A stretch of 34,653 nucleotides of DNA from Bacillota bacterium (GCA_023399035.1 JAEWQX010000212.1:1-34653), one strand, 5' to 3'. Positions 16,291 to 24,695 are shown, numbered from the stretch's first letter. Notes: generated by a model not told the origin, from the sequence alone. Numbers and translations are program-made.

Positions 16291-16503
16291 AGTTGACAGC
16301 CGATACTAAAGGATAAATAAACTTGAAAAGAAAGACTTAAGAGTTAAAGTGAATGTAAAAACAGCAGCGCAGTTTAGATAATTATAAATAAAGAAAAACT
16401 ATAGCTTTAATCTTAAACTTTTAGTGTTTTACTTTTAACTAAATAAGTATGGTACAGACAATTTATTCTTATATTTTGATATTTTCCTTGAAAATTTCAG
16501 CTT
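16291..16503. other. Gene-free stretch between divIVA and rluD
   Basis: No reading frame of useful length. An imperfect inverted repeat is visible: AAGACTTAAGAGTTAAAG (16332-16349) against GCTTTAATCTTAAACTTTT (16404-16422), enclosing a GC-richer patch ACAGCAGCGC (16361-16370). It looks like a decayed structured repeat. lspA, often found here in Firmicutes, is absent. Confidence 0.45.
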
Positions 16504-16530
16504 TAATTGACAATCGTGCATTGTCAATTA
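16504..16530. repeat. Perfect inverted repeat TAATTGACAAT / ATTGTCAATTA
   Basis: 11-bp arms (16504-16514 and 16520-16530) around CGTGC. The right arm contains TTGTCA, the -35 hexamer of the next promoter. Related motifs lie at 2832-2841 and 5368-5376. Confidence 0.7.
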
Positions 16531-16549
16531 TTATTTGTCGGTTTATAAT
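16521..16549 (+). promoter_or_regulatory. Sigma-A promoter of the rluD-pyrR-rlmL unit
   Basis: TTGTCA (16521-16526), 17-nt spacer, TATAAT (16544-16549): near-consensus. It lies after the divIVA terminator and about 30 nt before rluD. The -35 box is inside the arm of the inverted repeat. Confidence 0.7.
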
Positions 16550-16582
16550 ATGTTGAGAATATATTAAGAAAGGGTCTGCTTT

Positions 16583-17497
16583 ATGGAAAAGACATTACTT
16601 ACAGTTGATGAAAGAGACGAAGGACTTAGAATAGATAAATATTTATCACAGATATTTGAAGATAAATCAAGATCATTCATTCAAGGTTTGATTGAAAAGG
16701 AAAATGTAAAGGTTAATAATAAGATACCTAAAAGTAATTATAAATTAAAAAGAAATGATGAAATAGAGATAATAATGCCAGAACCGGAAATACTAAGTGT
16801 TGAACCGGAAGATATACCAATTGATATTATTTATGAAGATGAAGATGTAATAGTTGTAAATAAACCTCAGGGAATGGTTGTTCACCCTGCACCGGGGAAC
16901 TATAGAGGCACATTGGTAAATGCACTATTATATCATTGCAAAGACCTATCAAGCATTAATGGTATAATAAGGCCGGGTATTGTACATAGAATAGATAAAG
17001 ATACGTCAGGTGTCCTTGTTATTGCAAAAAATGATGAATCTCATAATAAACTGAGTGAACAGTTAAAGGATCATTCTATGAAAAGGGAATATTATGCGTT
17101 GATTGAAGGCAGACTTAAAAATGACAGCGGTACAATTGATAAGCCTTTAGGAAGATGCAAAAAGGATAGATTAAAGATAGGAATAGTTGAAGATGGAAAA
17201 AGAGCTGTAACTCATTATGAAGTTCTTGAAAGATACAATGGATATACACTTATAAAATGTGTCTTAGAAACTGGAAGAACACATCAGATAAGAGTTCATA
17301 TGGCATCAATAGGATTTCCACTTGTAGGTGATCCGCTATATGGTTTTAAAAGACAGAAATTCAAACTTGAAGGTCAGGTACTTCATGCAAAGACTTTAGG
17401 TTTTATACATCCAAGAACACAGCAATATATGGAGTTTTCAAGCGAACTTCCACAATACTTTAACGATCTTATTATCAAACTAAGAAATGAAATATAA
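16583..17497 (+). CDS. rluD: Large-subunit rRNA pseudouridine synthase, RluD family
   Basis: Converts uridines in 23S rRNA to pseudouridine. N-terminal S4 domain (about 14-75), then the RluA-type catalytic domain with 'NKPQGMVVHPAPGN' and 'GIVHRIDKDTSGVLVIAK', catalytic Asp138, and 'LETGRTHQIRVHMASIGFPLVGDPLYG'. 304 aa is typical for the Firmicute YlyB/RluD type. The exact uridines cannot be read from sequence. pyrR follows after 25 nt; lspA-rluD-pyrR is a common Firmicute order, here without lspA. Confidence 0.93.
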   Translation: MEKTLLTVDERDEGLRIDKYLSQIFEDKSRSFIQGLIEKENVKVNNKIPKSNYKLKRNDEIEIIMPEPEILSVEPEDIPIDIIYEDEDVIVVNKPQGMVVHPAPGNYRGTLVNALLYHCKDLSSINGIIRPGIVHRIDKDTSGVLVIAKNDESHNKLSEQLKDHSMKREYYALIEGRLKNDSGTIDKPLGRCKKDRLKIGIVEDGKRAVTHYEVLERYNGYTLIKCVLETGRTHQIRVHMASIGFPLVGDPLYGFKRQKFKLEGQVLHAKTLGFIHPRTQQYMEFSSELPQYFNDLIIKLRNEI

Positions 17498-17522
17498 TAA
17501 AATAATATTTTGGAGGTAATTT

Positions 17523-18068
17523 ATGAAATTAAAAGCAACATTATTAGATGAAAAAGCTATTAATAGAACTTTAATAAGAATTTCTCATGAAATTATTGAA
17601 AGAAATAAAGGCATAGAAGATATAGTATTAATAGGAGTTAAGACAAGAGGATATCCTTTAGCAAAGAGAATAGCTGAATACATTAAGAGTATAGAAGGCC
17701 GTGAAGTTCCTGTAGGGTATGTTGATATAACACTATACAGAGATGATTTATCGACTCTTGATGAAATGCCTACAGTTAAAAATCTTGATTTAGGTGTTGA
17801 TGTTAAAGATAAAAAAGTAATTATAGTTGATGATGTTCTTTATACATGCAGAACAATAAGAGCAGCAATTGATGCAATTATTGATGTTGCAAGACCTATA
17901 GTGATTCAGCTTGCTGTATTAATAGACAGAGGTCATAAAGAGCTTCCTATAAGAGCAGATTATGTTGGTAAAAATATCCCTACTTCAAAAAATGAAGTTA
18001 TAGCAGTAAATTTAAATGAAATAGATGGTGATGATTCAGTTAAGATATACGACTTTGTAACTGAATAA
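17523..18068 (+). CDS. pyrR: PyrR: pyr attenuation regulator / uracil phosphoribosyltransferase
   Basis: UMP-responsive RNA-binding protein that promotes attenuation of pyrimidine genes and can make UMP from uracil and PRPP. The PRTase fold shows 'VLIGVKTRGYPLAKRI', the hood 'VDITLYRDDL', and the PRPP loop 'VIIVDDVLYTCRT', then 'LAVLIDRGHKELPIRADYVGKNIPTS'. 181 aa is normal. The PRPP loop has Cys where the best-known PyrR proteins have Gly (YTGRT). No pyr gene and no PyrR-binding leader is visible here. GGAGG precedes the ATG. Confidence 0.95.
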   Translation: MKLKATLLDEKAINRTLIRISHEIIERNKGIEDIVLIGVKTRGYPLAKRIAEYIKSIEGREVPVGYVDITLYRDDLSTLDEMPTVKNLDLGVDVKDKKVIIVDDVLYTCRTIRAAIDAIIDVARPIVIQLAVLIDRGHKELPIRADYVGKNIPTSKNEVIAVNLNEIDGDDSVKIYDFVTE

Positions 18069-18086
18069 TAAAAGGAGACATAAAAT

Positions 18087-19250
18087 ATGATGTACGATTT
18101 AATTGCTACAAGTACTTTTGGTATTGAAAGCATAACAGCAAAAGAACTAAGAGCACTAGGGTATGAAGACTTAAAAATAGAAAATGGAAGAGTGACATTT
18201 GAAGGCGATGAAATGGATATTGCAATAGCTAATATTCATTTAAGAACTGCAGATAGAGTACTTATTAAAATGGCTGAATTTGAAGCAAGGTCATTCGAAG
18301 AACTATTCCAGGGTACAAAGAAAGTTGACTGGAGCAAATTAATACCTGTAGATGGTGTAATGCATGTTACAGGTAAATCTATAAAATCAACTCTTCATAG
18401 TGTGCCAGATTGTCAGTCAATAGTTAAAAAGGCAATTGTAAAGAGTATGGGAGAAAGTTATGGAATAGAGCAGTTTTCAGAAAGCGGTCCTGTATATAAA
18501 ATAGAAGTATCTATCTTAAAGGATGTTGTTACACTTACAGTAGATACTACAGGTCCAGGATTACATAAAAGAGGATATAGAGAGCTTGCAGGTATTGCTC
18601 CATTAAAGGAAACACTGGCTGCATCCATGCTTTTAATTTCAAGATGGAATGGTGATTTTGAACTTGTAGATCCATTCTGCGGTTCAGGTACAATACTTAT
18701 AGAAGCAGCAATGATAGCGCTCAATATTGCGCCAGGAGTAAACAGAAACTTCGTCTGCGAAACATGGCCTTCAATGGATAAGGATATGTTTGAATCTGTA
18801 AGAGATGGTGCAAGAAATTCAGAAAAGCATAAAGACCTTAAGATAATAGGATATGATATAGACTATAAGACTCTTAAAGTAGCTATGGAAAACGCAAAGA
18901 AGGCTGGAGTGGATAAGTACATTCAGTTCCAGAAGAGAGACTTCATGGAATTCTCTACATCTAGAAAATATGGATTTGTTATATCTAATCCTCCATATGG
19001 TGAAAGAATAGGTGAAAAGAAAGCCCTTGATGAAATCTATAAACATATGGGTGCTGTTAAAAGAAGACTTGATTCATGGGATTTTAACATTCTTACATCT
19101 TTTGAACCATTTGAAAAGACTGTTGGCGTTAAAAGTACAAAAAACAGAAAACTTTATAATGGTAAGATAAAGTGTTATTATTATCAATATTTTAATAATG
19201 ATAAAATTAAAAATGCAGGTGATACACTTATAAATGCTATAATTGGATAA
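18087..19250 (+). CDS. THUMP-domain rRNA methyltransferase, RlmL N-terminal type (YpsC-like)
   Basis: SAM-dependent RNA N2-guanine methyltransferase family. THUMP RNA-binding domain about 45-155, then a Rossmann methyltransferase domain with motif I 'DPFCGSGTILIEAA' (Asp195) and catalytic motif IV 'SNPPYGER' (Asn301). At 387 aa it is the stand-alone form; E. coli RlmL is fused to RlmK. The target is likely 23S rRNA, inferred from the family. AAGGAGA lies before ATG 18087; ATG 18090 is next to it and equally possible. Confidence 0.9.
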   Translation: MMYDLIATSTFGIESITAKELRALGYEDLKIENGRVTFEGDEMDIAIANIHLRTADRVLIKMAEFEARSFEELFQGTKKVDWSKLIPVDGVMHVTGKSIKSTLHSVPDCQSIVKKAIVKSMGESYGIEQFSESGPVYKIEVSILKDVVTLTVDTTGPGLHKRGYRELAGIAPLKETLAASMLLISRWNGDFELVDPFCGSGTILIEAAMIALNIAPGVNRNFVCETWPSMDKDMFESVRDGARNSEKHKDLKIIGYDIDYKTLKVAMENAKKAGVDKYIQFQKRDFMEFSTSRKYGFVISNPPYGERIGEKKALDEIYKHMGAVKRRLDSWDFNILTSFEPFEKTVGVKSTKNRKLYNGKIKCYYYQYFNNDKIKNAGDTLINAIIG

Positions 19251-19276
19251 CTTCAAATAAAGATGTGGAAAATATA

Positions 19277-19305
19277 TTTACAGATATGCATTTATATGGT
19301 AAAAT
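19277..19305 (+). promoter_or_regulatory. Sigma-A promoter upstream of the RpiR-type gene
   Basis: TTTACA (19277-19282), 17-nt spacer, TAAAAT (19300-19305). A terminator hairpin begins only 25 nt after the -10, so transcripts from here would either end at about 60 nt or read through into the regulator gene. Confidence 0.5.
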
Positions 19306-19329
19306 AAATTTAATAAAATATTTTGAAGC

Positions 19330-19372
19330 AAAGATGCTAAATAACATTGGGTTTTTTAGCATCTTTTTTATT
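19330..19372 (+). terminator. Intrinsic terminator between rlmL and the RpiR-type gene
   Basis: Perfect 12-bp stem (19330-19341 with 19355-19366; AAAGATGCTAAA arm), 13-nt loop, T-rich tail. It may end rlmL transcripts, attenuate the promoter just before it, or both. Confidence 0.8.
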
Positions 19373-19440
19373 TAGTATTATGACAGAGTTTGAACTTATA
19401 AACATGATGAAATAAGTCTTTAGGGGAAGGAGAATAAAAA

Positions 19441-20286
19441 ATGGGAGAAGTATATCAAAGGGTAGCAGAGAAATTACCTAATATGAGTAAAGCTCAAGAA
19501 AAGATAGCAAAATATATATTATCACATCCTAATAGTACACCATTTCTTACAGTGGAAAAATTAGCTAAGATGTCTGGTGTAAGCATTGCAACAGTAACAA
19601 GATTTGTTATATTTTTAGGATACAGCGGATATCCAGAATTTTTAAAGGATACTCAGGAATCAATGCAGCAGCAGGTTAATAACAGTGAACGTATAAAGCT
19701 TGGCAGAAATAAGAGTTCAAGTACAGATGATTCAATATATGAGATATTTGAAGAAGACGTAAATAATATTAAGACGACCGTTGAAAACTTAAATTTATTT
19801 GAAATTAGGAAGTGTGTTAATTTTCTTCTTAAAGCAAAGAGGATTTATATAGTTGCAAAAAGAAGTTCGGCATCGCTTGCAGTATTCCTTAAGTATTATT
19901 TGGATCTTATGTTTAACAATGTTGTAATAGTGGAAAATATAGAGCAGATGCCAAAACAGATAAATAGAGACTGCGGGGAAGATGTTATTATAGGGATAAG
20001 CTTTGACAAATATGCAAGGAGTACAGTTGAAATATTCAGCCATTTAAAGAGAAAAGGTGCAACTACAATTGCAATAACAGATAATATGCTTTCACCTCTT
20101 GTTCCCTATGTAGATGTTACGCTTACAGCAGTAAGTAAAGGCTCAAAGGCAATAGAGTCATTTGTAGCACCATTAAGTCTTATAAATGCATTAATTATTT
20201 CAATTGAAGCTGAAAAAGAGGAGTGTTTTGCAAGCAATGTTCAGATTCTAGAAGAAGCTATGAAGAAGTTTGATTTATTTATATAG
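19441..20286 (+). CDS. MurR/RpiR family transcriptional regulator
   Basis: DNA-binding regulator with an N-terminal HTH_6 domain (about 1-77: 'MSKAQEKIAKYILSHP', 'TVEKLAKMSGVSIATVTRFV', 'GYSGYPEFLK') and a C-terminal SIS sugar-phosphate-binding domain (about 125-250: 'IYIVAKRSSASLAVFLKYYL', 'VIIGISFDKYARSTVEIF', 'AITDNMLSPLV'). 281 aa is typical. Such regulators usually sit next to sugar or amino-sugar genes; none is here, so the effector is unknown. GGGAAGGAG precedes the ATG. Confidence 0.92.
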   Translation: MGEVYQRVAEKLPNMSKAQEKIAKYILSHPNSTPFLTVEKLAKMSGVSIATVTRFVIFLGYSGYPEFLKDTQESMQQQVNNSERIKLGRNKSSSTDDSIYEIFEEDVNNIKTTVENLNLFEIRKCVNFLLKAKRIYIVAKRSSASLAVFLKYYLDLMFNNVVIVENIEQMPKQINRDCGEDVIIGISFDKYARSTVEIFSHLKRKGATTIAITDNMLSPLVPYVDVTLTAVSKGSKAIESFVAPLSLINALIISIEAEKEECFASNVQILEEAMKKFDLFI

Positions 20287-20313
20287 GATTAAATGACTTT
20301 ATAAATATAATAA

Positions 20314-20371
20314 AAAATAAGAATTAGATTGAAGACATTATAATAAAATATCTGAATCTAGTTCTTATTTT
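20314..20371. terminator. Bidirectional terminator between convergent genes
   Basis: AAAATAAGAA (20314-20323) and TAGATT (20325-20330) pair with AATCTA (20355-20360) and TTCTTATTTT (20362-20371), one mismatch, 24-nt loop. A and T runs flank both sides. It lies between the + strand regulator and the - strand rqcH, so it can serve both. Confidence 0.8.
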
Positions 20372-20401
20372 ATGTTCCATTCTAAATGTAATCCAAGGAA
20401 A

Positions 20402-22150
20402 CTATGAGTTTTTATGTTCCCTTTCAAATATCTCTGAAAAATCATTAGGATTTATAACTACAGTCTTGTTAGTATGATATATTACCATACCAGGTTTTGC
20501 TCCATTAGGTTTTTTCAGTTCCTTAACTTTTGTATAGTCTACAGAAAGTTTTGGAGAATTCTTTCCTTTGCTGTAGTAGCCGGCAATTATAGCTGCTTCT
20601 TCTAGAGTTTTATCAGGAACTTCAAATGCACAAACTATAACGTGAGAACCTGGAATATCTTTTGCATGCAGCCATAGATAATTCTTGTTTGCAAATTTAA
20701 GGCTTAGATAATCATTTTGAAGATTATTTTTTCCTACATATATATCTATGTTATCACTTGATACGAAATGATGAGGCTTTGAAGTCTTATTCTTTTTAGC
20801 ATTTTTAGAATGCTTATTAAATCTTATGTATCCTGTTTCAATAAGTTCCTTCTTTATTTCATCAATTTCATCATAGCTTTCAACATTTATTATATTGGTC
20901 AAAACAGAATTAAGATATTCAATTTCCTCTTCATTTTTAGAAAGCTGCATTTTGGCATATTCTTCTGATACTTTAAGCTTATTATATTTTTTATAATATC
21001 TCTGAACATTTTCAGAAGGTGTTTTATTGCTGTCTAGTTTAATTGTTATATATTCTTCCTCATTTTCATTATAGAAGTTAAGAAGAGTACATTCTTTGTC
21101 ACCCTTTTTTATCGTATAGATAAATGAAGTCAATAAATCACCCTTAATACGTAGTTCTTCTTTTTCTTCACATTCTTTTAATGTTTCATGAAGAATCTTG
21201 GATTTCTTATTACAACGCTCTATATTTGTGTGTATAAGCTTTTGAAGGTCTGTAGATTTATTCTGAAGTCTATCCTGCTTATCCTTTTTACTATAGAAGT
21301 CATCCATAAGCTTATTTGGATCATCATAAGATATTGAATTTAAATTTTTTTCAAGGGAAGATAGATTTAAAGAATAGAAATCTTTTATCAACCCTGTCTT
21401 TGTTGTGTATATTTTAAAAGAAAGATTTTTATCTAGATTATCAATTAAATTTTTAAAGTTATCATAAATTTCAACTCTTGTTGGTTCAGCTATCTTTTCT
21501 ATAAGATTAATATATAAATCTTCAGATAATAACTTGCTTACACCTGTAAAGCACGCAGAGTAGAATTTTTCATTAAAAACGATACTATTAGTGCTTATGT
21601 AGTTATTGAATTCATTGTAATCACATGTAAAAGGGTTTAATTTTTCGGATTTTGGAGGAAATACATAATTTACTCCAGGATATAATACTCTATAGCTGTT
21701 TATGTCAGGAGTGATATGTTTTATTGATTCCATGACTTTATTGTCTCTATTTCTGACAAGTGTTATATTTGAGTGACGTCCCATTATTTCGATAATAAGT
21801 GAGTAAACACTGTCAAAACCTAACTCATCCCTGTTTTCAATTTCCATTATAAGAATTCTGTCGCTGTCTTTTTGAGAGATTTTGATAATTTTTCCACCTA
21901 ATATGTACTTTCTTAGAACCATTAAATACATTGGTGCCTTTATTGGATTTTCTTTGGCTATTTCTGTTAAGTGAATTCTCGCAAAACGTGGAGATGAGGA
22001 TATTAAAAGCTTTAAATTTTTACGCTCTTTTCTTAAAGTAAGTATTATTTCATCCTTTTCAGGCTGATTTATTTTATCTATCTTTGAATCAAGGAGAGTA
22101 TCTCCTAAAGATCTCATTAAACTGTTTAAATATATTCCATCTAATGCCAT
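20402..22150 (-). CDS. rqcH: RqcH (NFACT protein, FbpA-like), ribosome quality control
   Basis: Binds stalled 50S subunits and recruits tRNA-Ala to add C-terminal alanine tails that mark nascent chains for degradation; older annotations call it a fibronectin-binding protein. 582 aa, full length: NFACT-N with the key Asp97-Arg98 pair ('DSDRILIM') and 'IIEIMGRHSNITL', central helix-hairpin-helix and long coiled coil (about 285-430), NFACT-R with 'IYVGKNNLQNDYLSLKFA' and 'WLHAKDIPGSHVI'. The start has AGGTGAAAAAC before ATGGCA. It has a near-consensus promoter and is the only clear minus-strand gene. Confidence 0.94.
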   Translation of the reverse strand: MALDGIYLNSLMRSLGDTLLDSKIDKINQPEKDEIILTLRKERKNLKLLISSSPRFARIHLTEIAKENPIKAPMYLMVLRKYILGGKIIKISQKDSDRILIMEIENRDELGFDSVYSLIIEIMGRHSNITLVRNRDNKVMESIKHITPDINSYRVLYPGVNYVFPPKSEKLNPFTCDYNEFNNYISTNSIVFNEKFYSACFTGVSKLLSEDLYINLIEKIAEPTRVEIYDNFKNLIDNLDKNLSFKIYTTKTGLIKDFYSLNLSSLEKNLNSISYDDPNKLMDDFYSKKDKQDRLQNKSTDLQKLIHTNIERCNKKSKILHETLKECEEKEELRIKGDLLTSFIYTIKKGDKECTLLNFYNENEEEYITIKLDSNKTPSENVQRYYKKYNKLKVSEEYAKMQLSKNEEEIEYLNSVLTNIINVESYDEIDEIKKELIETGYIRFNKHSKNAKKNKTSKPHHFVSSDNIDIYVGKNNLQNDYLSLKFANKNYLWLHAKDIPGSHVIVCAFEVPDKTLEEAAIIAGYYSKGKNSPKLSVDYTKVKELKKPNGAKPGMVIYHTNKTVVINPNDFSEIFEREHKNS

Positions 22151-22190
22151 TGTTTTTCACCTTTCTTTATGGGGTTAAGAATAGTATAAC

Positions 22191-22219
22191 ATTATATTGT
22201 AAGTATTATCAATTATCAA
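22191..22219 (-). promoter_or_regulatory. Sigma-A promoter of rqcH
   Basis: Read on the minus strand: TTGATA (22219-22214), 17-nt spacer, TATAAT (22196-22191), about 40 nt before the rqcH ATG. Confidence 0.75.
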
Positions 22220-22396
22220 GACTGCTTTAAATATGCAGTTAAACATATAATAGCTATTTATAAAACCGCTTTTTAGGAATACATGATAACGTATATAATT
22301 TATAAAGAATTTTTTATTATGAGAATTTTTATGAAGTTGAAAAGGCAGAATAAGAATAGAAATATAAAAATATTAATTTTATCTAGATATGTAATT

Positions 22397-22426
22397 TTGA
22401 TTATAGTATTGAATATTTATTATAAG
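22397..22426 (+). promoter_or_regulatory. Candidate promoter for dapF
   Basis: TTGATT (22397-22402), 18-nt spacer, TATAAG (22421-22426). Other TATAAT-like sequences nearby (for example 22501) lack a -35, so this choice is tentative. Confidence 0.35.
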
Positions 22427-22590
22427 AACATGGATATATTTGTTCGTTATGGGTGAAAAATATAAAAAAACATACAAAATAACATAAATTTATGAAAAAT
22501 TTATAATATTTATTGTAATTTAGGTCTAATACTTTTATTATTTAATAAGTAGTATTTAATTAATCGAGATTTAGAATTGGGGGAAGAATA

Positions 22591-23418
22591 ATGAAGTTTT
22601 ATAAAATGCAGGGTGCAGGTAATGATTTTGTATTTGTAGAAGATTTTAATAATGAAATAAAAGATGAATGTAAGCTTGCAGTTAAGCTTTGCGACAGACA
22701 TTATGGAGTTGGTGCGGATGGTCTTGTAATTGTAAGAAAATCTGATGTTGCAGAAGCTAAGATGGTAATAATAAATGCAGATGGATCAAGAGCTAATATG
22801 TGCGGAAATGCAATCAGATGTTTTGGTAAATATGTATTTGAACATAAATTGGTAAGTAAAACTGAGTTTCCAGTAGAAACTGGTGATGGTATAAAAGTAA
22901 TAGAAATAATTCTTGAAGGTGAAAAAGTCAAGTATGTAAAAGTTTATATGGGTAAGCCTTCATACAAAGCAGAGGATATTCCTTTAAGTAAGGGAGATTC
23001 ATTTATAGACAGCAGTATTACTTCAAATGGAAAGACATATAAGGCAACAACAGTATTAGTAGGTGTACCTCATACAATTATCTTTGAAAATGAAGATGAA
23101 TATGTTGTAACAGAAGATGGGCCAGCTTTAGAAAAACATAAGCTATTTAAGGAAGGTAGTAATATAAATTTTGTAAAGGTTATTGATGATACACATATAA
23201 GGGTAAATACATGGGAGAGAGGTGCTGGAGCAACACTAGCATGTGGAACAGGATGTTCAGCTTCAGTAGCAGTTGCTAAAAAATTGGGATTAGTAAATAA
23301 AGAAAAAGAAATCTATGTAAAAGCTCCAGGCGGAGAGCTAGTTATCGAAGTTAATGGCGATGATGTATATATGAAAGGTCCTGCAGAAGTAGTTTTTGAA
23401 GGAACGTTAATGATTTAA
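22591..23418 (+). CDS. dapF: Diaminopimelate epimerase DapF
   Basis: Converts LL- to meso-diaminopimelate, the precursor of lysine and of DAP-type peptidoglycan. The two catalytic cysteines are present: Cys71 in 'NADGSRANMCGNAIRC' and Cys218 in 'ERGAGATLACGTGCSASV'; 'MQGAGNDFV' opens the protein. 275 aa is normal. GGGGGAAG precedes the ATG. Its product is the substrate of MurE in this window. No other lysine or DAP genes are next to it. Confidence 0.97.
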   Translation: MKFYKMQGAGNDFVFVEDFNNEIKDECKLAVKLCDRHYGVGADGLVIVRKSDVAEAKMVIINADGSRANMCGNAIRCFGKYVFEHKLVSKTEFPVETGDGIKVIEIILEGEKVKYVKVYMGKPSYKAEDIPLSKGDSFIDSSITSNGKTYKATTVLVGVPHTIIFENEDEYVVTEDGPALEKHKLFKEGSNINFVKVIDDTHIRVNTWERGAGATLACGTGCSASVAVAKKLGLVNKEKEIYVKAPGGELVIEVNGDDVYMKGPAEVVFEGTLMI

Positions 23419-23478
23419 TATATTTAGCTGCTTTTATGGGAAAAGTTAATAGTGAAATAATAATTAAGAGGGATTGGT

Positions 23479-24489
23479 ATGGCAAAGTTCAAAGGAAAGT
23501 TTTTATGTGCGCTAGCTTTCAGTGTATTTTCTCTCTTTGCATTAGGATGTGGCCTTGGGGAAGAATCATCAGCTAATGTGACAGAGAACATCAAACTAAA
23601 TTCAGGGGCAGTTTTAAAAAGTGAAAATGGAGATTATAGTCTATATGATTATGATGAGAAATATGTGAAGTCTGGAACTGATAAGTTGGTTTTAACTTAT
23701 GATAAAAGCAGTGGCAGTTATATATATAGGCAGCAGAATGAAACATTTGCAGTCCATGGTACAACTGAATATAAAATTGATGATTCTAATTATATAAAAT
23801 TAAAATTATCTCCAGGTGGAAGTTATGTTTCTTATTTTATAGATGATAATGGAATGAAACTGAAGGTAATTGATATTAATGATAATAATGCCATAGAAGT
23901 AAAGTCAAATGTATTTATATCAGGTACTATATATGACTGGTATGATGATAAATCGATTGTATATTATGGTGTGAGTAATGATGGAATAAATGGTTTATTT
24001 GTATATAATATAGAAGATGAAACTGAAGAACTTCTTTATAAACTTAAGGAAGGATATCTTGCTTATTTAAAAGGGACAATAGATAATGTTTTATTTCTTC
24101 AGCTAAATTTTGATAATGACAGACAGCTCATTGTTCTCAATAAGGATACAAAAAATGTAGATATATTGAATAGTAATATTGAAGAAATTAAAGATGTTTT
24201 ATATTTAAATGAAGAGGTATTCTTTGTGGGAAGAATTAAGGATAATGTTAATTCATTGTATAAGATATCAAATGGAAATACGAAAAGGGTAGTTTATGAT
24301 TTCCCAGCAGCAATTGTTACTGAAAAGGGAATTAAATTTGATGAGGGTAATAATATATTATTTATAGGAAGCAGCAGTCAAAGTAGTAGTAAGGAACAGA
24401 TATATAAATATTCTCAAGATGGAAGTGTAAGCAGCATTTCAGATGAGTCCTCTGATTATGCCTTTGTTGATTATGTATATTCCAATTGA
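23479..24489 (+). CDS. Putative lipoprotein with beta-propeller-like repeats
   Basis: Function not recognised. Signal peptide with lipobox FALGC (Cys24), so the mature protein would be lipid-anchored outside the membrane. The rest is beta-rich, with repeating units such as 'YIKLKLSPGGSYVSYFID', 'GLFVYNIEDETEELLYKL' and 'NNILFIGSSSQSSSKEQIYKYS', like TolB/WD-type propeller blades. 336 aa, little Cys, acidic. AGAGGG precedes the ATG. It lies 61 nt after dapF and before a terminator, so it may be cotranscribed with dapF. Confidence 0.7.
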   Translation: MAKFKGKFLCALAFSVFSLFALGCGLGEESSANVTENIKLNSGAVLKSENGDYSLYDYDEKYVKSGTDKLVLTYDKSSGSYIYRQQNETFAVHGTTEYKIDDSNYIKLKLSPGGSYVSYFIDDNGMKLKVIDINDNNAIEVKSNVFISGTIYDWYDDKSIVYYGVSNDGINGLFVYNIEDETEELLYKLKEGYLAYLKGTIDNVLFLQLNFDNDRQLIVLNKDTKNVDILNSNIEEIKDVLYLNEEVFFVGRIKDNVNSLYKISNGNTKRVVYDFPAAIVTEKGIKFDEGNNILFIGSSSQSSSKEQIYKYSQDGSVSSISDESSDYAFVDYVYSN

Positions 24490-24543
24490 TATATAACAGT
24501 CAATACTCTTTTTTAATAGTAATTGATGAAAAATAATAATATT

Positions 24544-24592
24544 AAAAAGCAATTAAGCAGTAGTTTAGAGTAAATCTATTCTGCTGCTTTTT
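24544..24592 (+). terminator. Intrinsic terminator before the pilus-like operon
   Basis: AAAAAGC (24544-24550) pairs with GCTTTTT (24586-24592), with an inner GCAG/CTGC and TAG/CTA stem. It closes the dapF-lipoprotein unit. Confidence 0.65.
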
Positions 24593-24695
24593 GCATTTTG
24601 TATATAAGAATAATATTTATATTTAAAATTTTTATTAATGAATATTAGTTGGAAATAACGTCCATAATTAAGCTATATATAAAATTTGAAATTGC

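Larger units (their letters stand above)
22151..22590. other. 440-nt divergent intergenic region
   Basis: Lies between the divergent rqcH and dapF starts. It holds a near-consensus minus-strand promoter (22191-22219), a weaker plus-strand candidate (22397-22426) and a 41-codon frame at 22331-22456. The dapF leader would be about 150 nt. No recognisable riboswitch fold. Confidence 0.5.
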
